NCBI GenBank assembly: GCA_046350375.1
Contig: JAXMAO010000006.1
Span: 184,046-248,045 of the forward strand
Reading direction: 5' to 3'
DNA length: 64,000 bases
Origin: JAXMAO01 sp046350375
GTDB lineage: Bacteria; Planctomycetota; Phycisphaerae; UBA1845; UTPLA1
Of the stretch, positions 19,287 to 29,174 are shown one piece after another (position 1 is the stretch's first letter; each line of letters starts with the position of its first letter). The position numbers were made by a program, and so were the translations under genes. Under the pieces are notes generated by a model. It was not told where the DNA came from. It saw only the letters and a program-made list of their open reading frames with translations, and searched no databases.

Positions 19287-20341
19287 TCCGAGAGTCCGAC
19301 CGGCAGGCGCCACGGCGCGGCGTTCAATGCGCCCGGCTTGCCCTCGGCGCCAATCCAGCCCGCCAGCGACTCGCGCACCGCCTTGGCGTCGGCCTTGGCG
19401 CGAATGCGGGCCGAGACCCGTGCACCGCCGGCCGGCATGGCCGTGTCCGACTGGGCGGCGCGAACCAGCGCCTCCAGGGCGCGCTCGATCGACTCGGCCG
19501 GGCCCGCCAGCGCCGCGCCGCCGCCGGCCGGGCCGAGCTCGACGTAGCGGTTTGCGACCGCCAGCAGGTACCGGGCGGCGATCTGGACCAGGCGCGTCCG
19601 CAGCGCCGCGTCCTTCATGAGCGGGGCCGTGTCGGCCAGCGCGGCGAAGCCCGGCAGATCGGCTTCCAGGCTGCGGGCGCCGCTGGCGACGCCGGTGACC
19701 CGCGCGTTGAGAATCGTCAACAATGCCTCGGCGGCGGCGTCGGCGCCGGCGAACTCCTTCACCGAGCCGGCCATGTCGAGCGCACGGTAAATCTGCTTGA
19801 GCGCCAGCGGGTCGCTCTCGGCCACGCCGGCCTGCCCCAAGGCGTGCAAGACCGGCTCGAACTCGGCCGGGCGCGCCAGCGCGGGGTGCAGCCGTTCGAG
19901 CCCGGCGGCGGCGGCATAGCGCACGGCCGACTGCGGCGCAGAAAGCGCGGCGACCAGCGCCTCGCGCGTGCCGGGCACCGGCAGCGACTGGAAGAACAGC
20001 GTGATACGCGTCGCGACGCGCAGCGAGCCGCCGGTCGTCAGCGGCCCCAGCGCCCGGGCGCACTGCCCGCCGAACAGCTCGCGGAACTGGGGCGTGGCGC
20101 TCTTCTCGGCGGCGACCTTCTCGAACTCCGCCAGCGCCTTGTCGATCGCGGCATCGTCGTTTCGCTCGCTGGCAACCTGAACGGCACGGGCCTTCTGGTC
20201 GCACCAATCGCCGACACGGGCCGCGTCGGCGGTCGAGAATTCGCTCTTGGTGAGCAGGGGAGCCAGCTCGCTCTGGGCCAGGGCCGTGCCGCACCCGGAG
20301 AGGAGAAGGATGACGGCGGCGACGCGGGCGACTCGGCTCAT
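19283..20341 (-). CDS. Lipoprotein with HEAT-like helical body, first gene of the importer operon
   Basis: 352 residues, no family recognised. I use ATG 20341 (GAGGA upstream) because it gives a compact signal peptide ending L-L-S-G-C, a signal peptidase II site; the frame continues to 20389 but that would add 16 residues of poor character. The mature part is almost wholly helical and Ala/Leu-rich, with a repeat-like section (S-A-P-Q-S-A-V-R-Y-A-A-A-A-G-L-E-R-L) that resembles HEAT repeats. Its stop overlaps the substrate-binding gene start by 4 bases, so it is made in step with the importer and may assist it at the membrane. That role is inference from position. Confidence 0.75.
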   Translation of the reverse strand: MSRVARVAAVILLLSGCGTALAQSELAPLLTKSEFSTADAARVGDWCDQKARAVQVASERNDDAAIDKALAEFEKVAAEKSATPQFRELFGGQCARALGPLTTGGSLRVATRITLFFQSLPVPGTREALVAALSAPQSAVRYAAAAGLERLHPALARPAEFEPVLHALGQAGVAESDPLALKQIYRALDMAGSVKEFAGADAAAEALLTILNARVTGVASGARSLEADLPGFAALADTAPLMKDAALRTRLVQIAARYLLAVANRYVELGPAGGGAALAGPAESIERALEALVRAAQSDTAMPAGGARVSARIRAKADAKAVRESLAGWIGAEGKPGALNAAPWRLPVGLSE

Positions 20342-20435
20342 GGCGGCGGAGATTCCTCGCTGGATGGCTTCGTAAGCCGCGGACGGCACCGGGCGGGTCT
20401 GGGTGCACCGCTTCGCGGCCGCGGGAACGCCATCG

Positions 20436-20465
20436 AAACTATCATTCAGCGCGACAAGCTGTCAA
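20436..20465 (-). promoter_or_regulatory. Probable promoter of the importer operon
   Basis: A perfect TTGACA on the minus strand (20460-20465) is followed after 18 bases by TAGTTT (20436-20441). It directs transcription towards the lipoprotein-importer operon with a leader of nearly 90 bases. It is back to back with the rex promoter. Confidence 0.5.
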
Positions 20466-20502
20466 GCGCCGCGGGCCGCCGGAGCGGCCCGATCGGGGCC
20501 GC

Positions 20503-20532
20503 TTGACTCCGAAATTTGCCGCTGGATATAGT
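20503..20532 (+). promoter_or_regulatory. Promoter of rex, apparently leaderless
   Basis: TTGACT (20503-20508), 18 bases, TATAGT (20527-20532), then 8 bases to the GTG start of rex. Transcription would begin at the start codon or one base before it. I do not see a Rex operator (TTGTGAA-N4-TTCACAA type) here. Confidence 0.55.
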
Positions 20533-20540
20533 CCGCTCAC

Positions 20541-21233
20541 GTGTCCGGCGCGTCCGCTCCGAACTCAGAGTCACCGTTCCCCGGCCATATTCCCGGGCCC
20601 GCCGTCAAGCGGCTCAGCCTTTACCTGCGCGAGCTCGAGGCCCATCAGCGCGCCGGCGATCGCACCGTCTCCAGCCGCAGGCTCGGCGCCGCGCTCGGGC
20701 TGACCGACGCCCAGGTCCGCAAGGACCTGGCCTATTTCGGGCAGTTCGGCCAGCCCGGCATCGGGTACGACGTCCCGGCGCTGTCCGAGCGGATCCGCCG
20801 CATCCTGGGCACCGACCGGCCTATCAACGTCGTGCTGGTCGGCGCGGGAAACCTCGGCTCGGCGCTGGCGGCCTATCGCGGCTTTGTGAAACGCGGCTTC
20901 AATTTGGTGGCGGTCTTTGACTCGGACACCCGCAAGGCCGGGCAAGTTGTGCCCGGAACGGCCGGTGTGACCGTCCGGCCGGTGTCCGACATTGCGACCG
21001 TGGTGCAGCAGCATGACGTGCGCTTGGCGATTCTGGCCGTGCCGGCCGAGTCGGCCCAGGAGGCGGCCAACCGGCTGATTGCGGCGGGGGTTCGCGGACT
21101 GCTGAACTTCGCCCCGGTGGTGCTGAACGTGCCCGAGACGGTGGCAACCTCGGCGGTCGACATGGCGGTGCACCTCGAGCAGCTCTGCTTCCAACTGGGG
21201 GTCAAGCAGCGCGGCCAGACCGGGGGGCGCTGA
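20541..21233 (+). CDS. rex: Redox-sensing transcriptional repressor Rex
   Basis: Rex senses the NADH/NAD+ ratio and represses fermentative and respiratory genes when NADH is low. The N-terminal winged helix (about 20-95) has the typical P-A-V-K-R-L-S-L-Y-L-R and Q-V-R-K-D-L-A-Y-F-G-Q-F-G recognition segment. The Rossmann part begins V-V-L-V-G-A-G-N-L-G-S-A-L and continues with V-A-V-F-D. N-F-A-P-V-V-L-N-V-P and H-L-E-Q-L near the end complete the family pattern. Length, 230, is normal. The start is GTG at 20541 with no Shine-Dalgarno sequence, and the -10 box is 8 bases away. It is divergent from the importer operon, so the two promoters lie within a 200-base gap. Confidence 0.96.
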   Translation: MSGASAPNSESPFPGHIPGPAVKRLSLYLRELEAHQRAGDRTVSSRRLGAALGLTDAQVRKDLAYFGQFGQPGIGYDVPALSERIRRILGTDRPINVVLVGAGNLGSALAAYRGFVKRGFNLVAVFDSDTRKAGQVVPGTAGVTVRPVSDIATVVQQHDVRLAILAVPAESAQEAANRLIAAGVRGLLNFAPVVLNVPETVATSAVDMAVHLEQLCFQLGVKQRGQTGGR

Positions 21234-21375
21234 ATCGGCGCGGCGGAGGGTTGGATTGAGCCAAGGCGAAGCTTGACCTTGGCCGATAAAATGGGGTAAG
21301 GTAGGAGCAACAAGCCCCGAAGACCACACGGCTTATGCGTGGGGTCGACGTTGAGAGTTCCCCGGAGTACAGCCC

Positions 21376-23301
21376 ATGGCAACGGCCCCGAAGAAACGCG
21401 GCGGCAGCGTCGGAGCATGGATCGTGACCGGCCTGGTTGCGGCCGCGGTGGTGGGGGCGCCGTTCTACCTGTCATTGACCCGCTCGGACTCGGACGCGCT
21501 GGACGACGCCATCCGGCCCGACTTGCAGCGGATCGCCGCGCGGCTGGTCGCCTGCGACGCCAACATCGCCGGGCTCGCCGACCTGCGCCGCAAGCTGGCC
21601 GACGAGGTGAAGCTCACGGTCGATGCGGCCGTCAAGACGGCGGAGCGGAGCCGCGCGGCGCTGGGTGACGTGGAGCGACAGTTGACCGAATCCGGTCGGG
21701 CCATTTCGGCCCTGGATCGGACGGCGCCCAAGGGACTGGGCGGCACGCCATCCACCGTGGCGCGGAACACCTTCAACGAGCTGACCAAGCGATTCACTGA
21801 GAACGAGGCCGCGCTGCGCGACGCCGACAGCCGCCTGAAGGCGGTCATGGGGCAAAGCGTCGGCGGCGCGGCGGCGCGGAGCGACTTCGCCGCCAACGCG
21901 CTGGCAGCGCTGACGGCCCGATTGCAGGGGCAACTGGCGGCCAATCGCGCCGACCTGGCGCGGCGGCTGGCGTCGACCGAGCGGGCCGCGGCCGGCGATC
22001 TGTCGTTGATCGCGCGCGACGCGCGCCGCCGGGCGCGCGAAGTGGCCGGGCGAATTCCCTCTGACTACATCACGCAGCTCGAAGGCACGATCCACGGCAT
22101 GGAAGAAAGCCTGGAGAAGGTCGAGTCCGGCCTGAAGCGCGTCGAGGAGGCGGTCAACAGCCGCGAAGCTGAGGCGAAAAAGGCCCGCGGGACGGTCCAA
22201 GCCGCCGAACAGGAGCTGGCCCGCATGAACCAGGCCGGCCAGCCGGGCGGGAGCGCGCCGGTGTCGCTGGCGGCCTTCGGGAGCTATCGCAGCGAGTATG
22301 TGCGCTGGTCGGACGAGTCGCGCCGCGCCCAGGTTCGGGCCGATGAGCTGGAGAACGGCGCCCTGGTGGGGGCGACCGTGGCCCTGCCGCCGGACGGCGA
22401 CCTTCTGGGCGCGACCTACAGCGGCGGCCAGGTGGAGCTGGGGCTGGTGACGCTGCGCGAGGTGCGCGACCGGCTGCGCGAGAGCGCCGGCATCATCTCC
22501 TCCGGGCTCGAGCAGCATCGCAAACTGCTGACCGAGGTTCAGGCAACGGCGGCCGATCTCGGCCGGCAGCGCGACGAATACACCAAGCTCGCCGACGAGT
22601 GTGCCACCGCCGGCGAGGCGTCGATGAAACGCGTTCATGACTGGATGAGCGAGGCGCGGGCGGCCGAAACGCAGGCGGTCAATGCGTTCGACGCGGCGGC
22701 GCGGTCGGCCCAGGCGGCGGCCTCGGCGGCGCAGAAGCGCGCCCAGGACGCGGCGAGCATCGTCCGCTCGCTGCCCCCCGACAAGCCGAACGCCCGGTTG
22801 CAGGAGCTGGCGAACGACAAGGACGCCGAGGCGTCGGCGCGATTCCTGGCGGCCGAGGTGATGCTGGCGGCGGGCGACGCGCTGGTCGGGCGGATGGGCG
22901 ACCTGGCAAGCGCGGCCCAGGCGGTCGGGGCGGACGAGTCAAAACCGAAGCCATCGGCCGAGGACGCGGCGACAGGCGAGGCCCGCAAGAAGGCCGTGGG
23001 GCTGGTGGACAAGGCGATCGACGAGCTGACGCGGGCCGACAAACTGGTGGGGGCGGGCAACTACGCAGTCACCGTCGGAGCCACGCGGCTGTCGGGGCAG
23101 CATTACCGCTGGCAGTTCCAGTCGGCGCTGGGGGCGGCCCACCTGCTCCGCTCGCAACTGGCGACAACCGACGGCGAGCGGCGCGACGAGCTGGAAAAGG
23201 CTAACCAGTTGCTGACCGAGGCCGCCAAGGGCCGCGAAGGCAGCCCGCTGCTCCAGCCGGCGCTGGACGTGATTCAATACCTGCACGCGACGGCGAAGTA
23301 A
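21376..23301 (+). CDS. Membrane-anchored coiled-coil protein of unknown function
   Basis: 641 residues. One N-terminal transmembrane helix (about 13-32) anchors a long, mostly helical Ala/Glu/Lys/Arg-rich body. Strong coiled-coil stretches run at about 45-110, 130-300 and 400-500. A short glycine-containing region near 330-360 breaks the helices. The last 120 residues (D-K-A-I-D-E-L-T-R-A-D-K-L onward) look like a helical, TPR-like end. The start at 21376 has GGAG eight bases before it. I recognise no enzymatic motif. A structural or scaffolding role at the cell envelope is only a guess. It follows rex by 142 bases. Confidence 0.75.
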   Translation: MATAPKKRGGSVGAWIVTGLVAAAVVGAPFYLSLTRSDSDALDDAIRPDLQRIAARLVACDANIAGLADLRRKLADEVKLTVDAAVKTAERSRAALGDVERQLTESGRAISALDRTAPKGLGGTPSTVARNTFNELTKRFTENEAALRDADSRLKAVMGQSVGGAAARSDFAANALAALTARLQGQLAANRADLARRLASTERAAAGDLSLIARDARRRAREVAGRIPSDYITQLEGTIHGMEESLEKVESGLKRVEEAVNSREAEAKKARGTVQAAEQELARMNQAGQPGGSAPVSLAAFGSYRSEYVRWSDESRRAQVRADELENGALVGATVALPPDGDLLGATYSGGQVELGLVTLREVRDRLRESAGIISSGLEQHRKLLTEVQATAADLGRQRDEYTKLADECATAGEASMKRVHDWMSEARAAETQAVNAFDAAARSAQAAASAAQKRAQDAASIVRSLPPDKPNARLQELANDKDAEASARFLAAEVMLAAGDALVGRMGDLASAAQAVGADESKPKPSAEDAATGEARKKAVGLVDKAIDELTRADKLVGAGNYAVTVGATRLSGQHYRWQFQSALGAAHLLRSQLATTDGERRDELEKANQLLTEAAKGREGSPLLQPALDVIQYLHATAK

Positions 23302-23396
23302 CCAGCCTAAGACTCCAACCAGAATCTCCGGGCGGTTACGTAGCCGCCGTGGGCCGGCAAGCTTTTTGACTTCAGATTGCGCGCGCGAACTCTCGC

Positions 23397-24656
<1,260 letters not shown>

Positions 24657-24766
24657 GGCTGGCTCCTGTTCAACCCATCGGTGCTGGAGTCGGATTTCGA
24701 ACTGCGAAATGCCGGTTGTCCGCCCGTGCGGAAGCCGGGCAGTATAGGGCCCGGCCCGCCGGTTCG

Positions 24767-26272
24767 CTAGCGCGACTCGGGCTCGAATTGCGCCAGCGCC
24801 TCGCGCAGCGCCTGCGGCGACCAGCTCACGATCACGTGCCGCCGCGCCACCTTGACGGCCGGCCCCGCCAGCCCCAGCCGCAGGTACCAGATTCCATCAG
24901 TCGTTCGGTCCAGCGCGAGTCGGAACAGTGAACCCTTGCCGGCCGGCGCCAGCTTGGCGCCCCAGGCCGCCAGGACGCGCTCGAGCGCGGCCCGGAACGC
25001 GTCCGCGTCGCGCAGGGGCGCGACCAGCGTCAGTGCGAACGGCAGCTCAAGCGGGTGCCGCGGAAAGTCGCAGACGATCAGCTCACCGCCGAGATTGTCG
25101 AGGAGAACCGTGTCGAGGTCCGACCCGGCGTCCCGCTCGAGCTGCTGCCAGAAGCGTCGCCAGCCCGCGGCCCGCGCGGTCGAGCGCGTCGCAACAATCG
25201 CGTCGGCCACGTGGCGCACCAGCGGGCCGACCGGCGTGCGAATGACGGCCACATGCTGCGCTGCGGCGGGCACTCGGCTGGCAGGCGGGCTGCGGACGGC
25301 GTCGACAGGGGTGTAGTCGGTCAGCCGGTCCGCGCCGGCGCCGCGCGACACGCGGGCAATGCGAAGCTCCCGGCCGACGCGGTCGAATCGCCACAGCTCG
25401 CGCAGCAGGTCGCTCGACCCGAGCGCGGCCAGGGCGCGGGCCTGCCGGTCGCGCCAGTCCGGCGCAAGCCGCGCCGCGCTGCGGGCGTGGTTGAAATAGA
25501 GCCCGACGAGCGGAGCCGGCGCGCCGTGCAGCGGCAGGTCGCGCGGCGCCGCGCGCTCGAAGGACTGCTGCAGCCACGGATCGGCATGCAGCGCACGGCC
25601 CGGCGTGCAGTCTCCATAGGCCGCCACCAGCCGCGCCGCGGCGCCGTCGCCAATCGTCACCGCGAACAGGTCGTCCATCGCCAGCCACTCGACCACGGCC
25701 CAGTCGGGGTTCCGCCGATCGACCAGGCGCTGCGCCTCGTAGCGGCCGTATTGCGGCGCGCTCAGTTGCGCCAGCTGGCTGTTGGTGTAGCGCGAGACCA
25801 CGCGATCGATCGCGGCGAGGAGGGCGTCGTTGTCGCCGCGGGTTTCGATGACCAGAGCGGCCTGCAATGCCGGCACCGCGCTGTCGGCGGCGCCCGAAGC
25901 GATCTGCGTTGCCGGCGGCGGCAGCACGTCGAGCAAGGCGACGGCGAAGCGATAGTTACCAAGCAGCGGCAGGCTGCCGAGCAGGTCGGACCAGGCCGGG
26001 TTATCGCTCGAAACCAGCCCCAGGCCATGGGCCAGTTCGAGCATGCCGCCAAGCGACAGTTCGGTGTCTGACGTCGGGGCCGAGCTCGCCGCGGGTCGCG
26101 CGGGATGGCGGAGCGGTTCGCAGAAGAGGACGGCCAGCGTGTCTGCCGGCAGGGCGTTGAGCGTGACGGGCACGACATGGGGCGGCGCCCGTGGGGGAGT
26201 GGCAAGGCCGCTACCGGCCCACGGGAACGCGAGCAGCACGATGAACGCGGCGCGCCGGCGGCGGGGCTGCAC
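24767..26272 (-). CDS. Exported protein, third member of a related trio
   Basis: 501 residues, function unknown. The start is GTG 26272 with GGAGGG about 8 bases upstream. A signal peptide (about 8-24, ending S-G-L-A) leads into L-P-A-D-T-L-A-V-L-F-C-E-P, which parallels the A-D-A-W-G-F-I-A-I-P opening of the protein at 9721. Further shared features are an L-G-L helix after a leucine-rich stretch, a F-A-V-A-L-L-D strand, and a late V-A-P-L-R-D-A-D-A-F-R-A-A-L block. Similarity is weak, so common ancestry with the pair at 9721-13639 is an inference. It is followed by ahcY on the same strand. Confidence 0.7.
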   Translation of the reverse strand: MQPRRRRAAFIVLLAFPWAGSGLATPPRAPPHVVPVTLNALPADTLAVLFCEPLRHPARPAASSAPTSDTELSLGGMLELAHGLGLVSSDNPAWSDLLGSLPLLGNYRFAVALLDVLPPPATQIASGAADSAVPALQAALVIETRGDNDALLAAIDRVVSRYTNSQLAQLSAPQYGRYEAQRLVDRRNPDWAVVEWLAMDDLFAVTIGDGAAARLVAAYGDCTPGRALHADPWLQQSFERAAPRDLPLHGAPAPLVGLYFNHARSAARLAPDWRDRQARALAALGSSDLLRELWRFDRVGRELRIARVSRGAGADRLTDYTPVDAVRSPPASRVPAAAQHVAVIRTPVGPLVRHVADAIVATRSTARAAGWRRFWQQLERDAGSDLDTVLLDNLGGELIVCDFPRHPLELPFALTLVAPLRDADAFRAALERVLAAWGAKLAPAGKGSLFRLALDRTTDGIWYLRLGLAGPAVKVARRHVIVSWSPQALREALAQFEPESR

Positions 26273-26304
26273 GGCTCAACCCTCCGGGGTCGCGGGGCTG
26301 GCGA

Positions 26305-26562
26305 TCACGACGAGAACCAGAATCGCTTGCGGCGCGGCTCGGGCGCGGTGGGGGGGGCACGGCCGGGGTCGTTGGCCTGCGCGGTGCGCTGGTGGAGACG
26401 CGTGATTTCGATCACGTGGTTCTTTTCGGCCTCGTCCATGAGCTTGGTCACGCGGACGAAGTCGCGCCGCTGTTCGGGCGTGAGAAAACGCCCCAGCTCC
26501 TGCATCAGCCGGCGGTGAATTTCGAGCGCGACCTTGAGCGGCTTTGGACCGGAGTGGATCAC
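26305..26562 (-). CDS. Small helical protein of unknown function
   Basis: 85 residues if it starts at GTG 26562, which has AGGGG six bases upstream; the open frame continues further but reads as arginine-rich noise. The core (about 10-60) is amphipathic helix with L-T-P-E-Q-R-R-D-F and H-V-I-E-I-T-R-L-H. The tail is Pro/Arg-rich and ends R-F-W-F-S-S. The L-T-P-E-Q-R-x-x-F helix recalls the metal-sensing or Spy/CpxP-like helices, but there is no signal peptide and no family claim is made. It lies 32 bases upstream of the exported protein gene and may be co-transcribed with it. Confidence 0.6.
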   Translation of the reverse strand: MIHSGPKPLKVALEIHRRLMQELGRFLTPEQRRDFVRVTKLMDEAEKNHVIEITRLHQRTAQANDPGRAPPTAPEPRRKRFWFSS

Positions 26563-27219
26563 GGCATGCCCCTCGCTGGGAACGCGTCTGGCGGGCGCTC
26601 GTGCCCCGCGAGGCGCGGCCGACCGACGCGTCGTGGCCCGCGAAACCCGCACGGAGCCATCGACTTATAGCCGGCGCGTGGCGCGGGTGTCAATCTTCAA
26701 TCGCGGATGTGCGTGGGACCGGCGTGTCGTGCCGGCGGTCAGCAGGGGCGGGCATGGTGGGGGGCTTCGGCCACGACGGCGGTGGGCCACGCTGACGAAG
26801 ACCCGCAAAATCGCATTGGCTGGAGCGCTGACTGGATCGCGTCTCCTGGGATTTACGCCGCTGCCAGCCGCCCCCAATGCCGGCGCGGCATACGCCGGCA
26901 CCACACGCACGGCAGGCCGGCCGCGGCCAGGCTGGGCCGTCACGACCGCGAAACGTGCCCGGGTTTCCGCGGCACATGGCTTGCGCATCGTGAAAACGGG
27001 ATCCTGCCGCAGCAGCATGAATTCGCAGTAGGCGACAGACACACCCCGCCACGCGCACCAAAGAGGCGCGAGCGGCGCCTGAATACTTTCCGTACCCTCT
27101 GGCACGCGCTCAGTACCACCCTGTGGCATCACCTCGCGCTGCACCCTGGAGTTCCACTCACGCGTTCAGGCGCAACGGTTGCAGCGAGCTGGCCTCGCCT
27201 CGCCTCGTCTGCACTTGCC

Positions 27220-27239
27220 ATATTCCAGCATTCTAGAAT
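27220..27239. repeat. Imperfect palindrome, copy 1 (TTCTAGAA core)
   Basis: The 20 bases read ATATTCcAGcATTCTAGAAT and match the copy at 27905 at 18 of 20 positions. Because the sequence is nearly self-complementary, direct and inverted orientations cannot be told apart. It contains one perfect TTCTAGAA (27231-27238) and one degenerate TTCcAGcA half. It could be an operator of the winged-helix regulator at 28066 or one end of a relic element. Confidence 0.6.
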
Positions 27240-27904
27240 CAGATAATCAGGACCCATGCGATAGGCGGACAGGGGCGAATTCGGCCTTGGCGTGCCGCCT
27301 GGGAGTCCGATGGCACTCCAGATTCGATTCGATCGCCCGCGCACTATCCGAACGCCGGTGCGTCGCCCCAGAATTACCCAACGGCGCCGCAATCGTCGGA
27401 GCAATCTCCAATCGAACGCGCGCGGTCGCGCCGATCTCCAGGCGCCGAAAGGGCGGTCGCGGCGCTCCGGAACACCGGCATGGTTCACCGACATTCTTTC
27501 GCAAGCCCAGCATGCAACCCGATCGCCCTCGAGAACCCCGATCCAAGTATCGCTGGAACGCCAACCATCGCTCCCATCACCCTCGCGACCGCACGGGGCG
27601 GCCGACGCAGCATCCTGTCGCGATTCCCATCGAACAGGCGCCGTCGCGGCACGGTTTCCGGCAACGGCACCGAAGACCACTCTGACCGCCGGCACAGCCG
27701 CCGCTCTCGGGAAAGTCGCGGCGGCCGTTCGATGGCGAGTCGCTTTGCGCGGACCATTGAAGTTGTCCGGGTGCCAGTCCGGCGCGGTCGCGGGCTCGCC
27801 GCCCGCACGTGCCCGGCGGAAACGGCGGGGGGCCTGGCCCCGAAGGGCCCGCCACCGCCCGGACGCAGAAACCGAATTCAGCTTTGGGTCCGCCTCGCCA
27901 TACG

Positions 27905-27926
27905 ATATTCTAGAATTCTAGAATAT
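27905..27926. repeat. Perfect 22-bp palindrome, copy 2
   Basis: Each half is ATATTCTAGAA, and the two halves are exact reverse complements meeting at 27915/27916. Inside it TTCTAGAA occurs twice in tandem. It lies 139 bases before the start of the winged-helix regulator gene, a typical place for an autoregulatory operator. The A+T-rich site stands out sharply in this G+C-rich region. Confidence 0.75.
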
Positions 27927-28027
27927 AGTCTCAGATGGTCGATAGTGCTTGGTGGCGGGGCGCGGCGGAGCCCGTCATTGGGATCCGTGGCCCGCGGCCG
28001 CGACACGAATTGGCACAATCAACGAAT

Positions 28028-28055
28028 GACGCCCGCCGCCCACGAGTGGGGCGTC
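28028..28055 (+). promoter_or_regulatory. Hairpin next to the regulator's ribosome-binding site
   Basis: GACGCCC (28028-28034) pairs perfectly with GGGCGTC (28049-28055), loop 14 bases. The GGGAG ribosome-binding site follows directly at 28056 and the ATG at 28066, so a translated mRNA would carry this stem right against the ribosome site. A regulatory effect is speculation. Confidence 0.3.
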
Positions 28056-28065
28056 GGGAGTCGCT

Positions 28066-28599
28066 ATGACCCGCCAACGAACAACCCGACCCGCCAGTCG
28101 TGCCACCCGCCCGACGCGCCGACGCAGACCGCGGCGCGCGATCCTGCCAAGATCGCATCGCTCCGCAGCCCGGCGAATCGACCAATTCCTCGCCGAGCTG
28201 CGACACCCGGGCCGTCACGGCTGGGCTGTCCTGGTCGCGATCGCCCGGGCCGACGCCCGATCATCGCACGTCGACGCGTGGCACAAGTCTGCCCTGAGAC
28301 GCCGGCCCGGCGGCCGCGGCCTGGCGCAGTTGCTCGCCGGACTCGGCGCCGATCGTCCCGCGACGCGAATCGTCGCGGGCCTAAGCCATCCCCGGCGACT
28401 GGCCGTCTGCCGCGCCATCGCCGCCGGGGCCGACTCGCATCGGCTCCTCAGCCGCGCCCTGGGCCTGGCGACCGGCCCGCTGTACCACCACATTCGCGCG
28501 CTGGAACGGGCCGGCGTCATCGCGATCGCCCGGCGGAACCAGTACGAACTCACACCGGCCGGGCGGCGGATTCTGCTGGCATTGGCCGCAGTGGCGTGA
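28066..28599 (+). CDS. Winged-helix transcriptional regulator (ArsR-like C-terminal domain)
   Basis: 177 residues. The first 35 are an arginine-rich tail. About 36-90 form a helical domain (I-D-Q-F-L-A-E-L and L-A-Q-L-L-A-G-L-G), and about 97-175 form a winged helix: I-V-A-G-L-S-H-P-R-R-L-A-V-C-R-A, then S-R-A-L-G-L-A-T-G-P-L-Y-H-H-I as recognition helix, and L-E-R-A-G-V-I and Y-E-L-T-P-A-G-R as the wing. This is the ArsR/HTH_20 pattern. The typical ArsR metal-binding cysteines are absent, so the ligand is unknown. The start has GGGAG six bases upstream. A perfect palindrome at 27905 may be its own operator. It stands alone between a gene-poor region and small exported proteins on the other strand. 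Confidence 0.82.
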   Translation: MTRQRTTRPASRATRPTRRRRPRRAILPRSHRSAARRIDQFLAELRHPGRHGWAVLVAIARADARSSHVDAWHKSALRRRPGGRGLAQLLAGLGADRPATRIVAGLSHPRRLAVCRAIAAGADSHRLLSRALGLATGPLYHHIRALERAGVIAIARRNQYELTPAGRRILLALAAVA

Positions 28600-28829
28600 A
28601 TGGCGGCTGGATCCGGACCCGGTTCGTGCACGCGCCGCGCAAAGGGAACGCGCCGCCGTCGCGCAGACCGGAACTGATCCGGCCGATCCAGCCCCCCCGC
28701 TCAACGTCCCAGAACGCATGTTCCGTTGCGTTGGGTATGCCGGGGGGCATGCACGGCTGAATTCCGCCGTGTGATCCGGTTAACGAGGTACGGATACGTC
28801 AGGACGGGTGCGCCCGGCCGCGCGATGTC

Positions 28830-29156
28830 CTACTTCCGTCGCCGCGTGTTGTCGTCCGCGGGCTTTTCGGCGTTGCGGGTGACGCGCGAGAATTCAAGTT
28901 GGTCCCACAGTTGCAGGCCGTGGGTATTGAGGTTGTAGGCGTAGGCGATCATTCGGCCGACCGCGCCATCGACCACGAAGACCAGCTCGGTGCCGGTGTT
29001 GAACTGGCTGGTTACCATCAGATAGTCGCCGCCGCGATCGGTCTGCCCGACCGCGAGCGCCGGAGCCGGCAGCGACGCCACCACAAGGATGCCCACCAGC
29101 AGCACGGCCGCGGTGATCGAAAGCACGCCAATCGCAAAGGTCTGGCGATCAATCAT
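28830..29156 (-). CDS. Small membrane-anchored exported protein, one of a paralogous pair
   Basis: 108 residues. A hydrophobic segment (about 9-36, ending A-P-A-L-A-V) serves as signal or anchor. The short outer domain follows as G-G-D-Y-L-M-V-T-S, then E-L-V-F-V-V-D, R-M-I-A-Y-A-Y-N and L-Q-L-W-D-Q-L-E-F. This strand pattern looks like a single propeller-blade-like sheet. The neighbour upstream (29175) has the same order: N-Y-L-M-V-S, A-L-Y-I-I-D, L-H-V-F-E-V. The start has GGAG seven bases before it. It ends a three-gene set with gaps of 18 and 34 bases. Function unknown. Confidence 0.75.
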   Translation of the reverse strand: MIDRQTFAIGVLSITAAVLLVGILVVASLPAPALAVGQTDRGGDYLMVTSQFNTGTELVFVVDGAVGRMIAYAYNLNTHGLQLWDQLEFSRVTRNAEKPADDNTRRRK

Positions 29157-29174
29157 GACAGCTTCTCCGGCCGG

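Larger units (their letters stand above)
26563..28065. other. Gene-poor region
   Basis: No convincing gene could be found in these 1.5 kb. Frames are open on both strands only because of high G+C, and their products are arginine- and proline-rich without recognisable domains. The stretch 26563-27200 is noisy G+C-rich sequence. From 27218 to 27926 lies a segment bounded by two near-identical palindromes (separate entries). From 27930 to 28065 is the upstream region of the regulator gene, with a hairpin at 28028-28055. It may be the remains of an old insertion. Confidence 0.5.

Noticed and set aside
17523..20408. A single giant protein covering the lipoprotein and substrate-binding genes
   Set aside because: The first 370 codons are an off-frame reading of the lipoprotein gene. 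A signal peptide at 19286 and the ATGA overlap show two genes.
20533..20600. Rex operator before rex
   Set aside because: No TTGTGAA-N4-TTCACAA-like sequence is present. The GACAAGC/GTCAAG near 20455 does not fit the spacing.
26665..27695. Long open frames on both strands in the gene-poor segment
   Set aside because: They overlap each other, begin without good ribosome-binding sites, and give Arg/Pro/Ala-rich products with no domain or signal. High G+C makes such frames common by chance.
27292..28760. 426-residue and 209-residue plus-strand frames upstream of and across the regulator gene
   Set aside because: The products are arginine- and proline-rich. The regulator frame at 28066 has a clear winged helix and ribosome-binding site instead.
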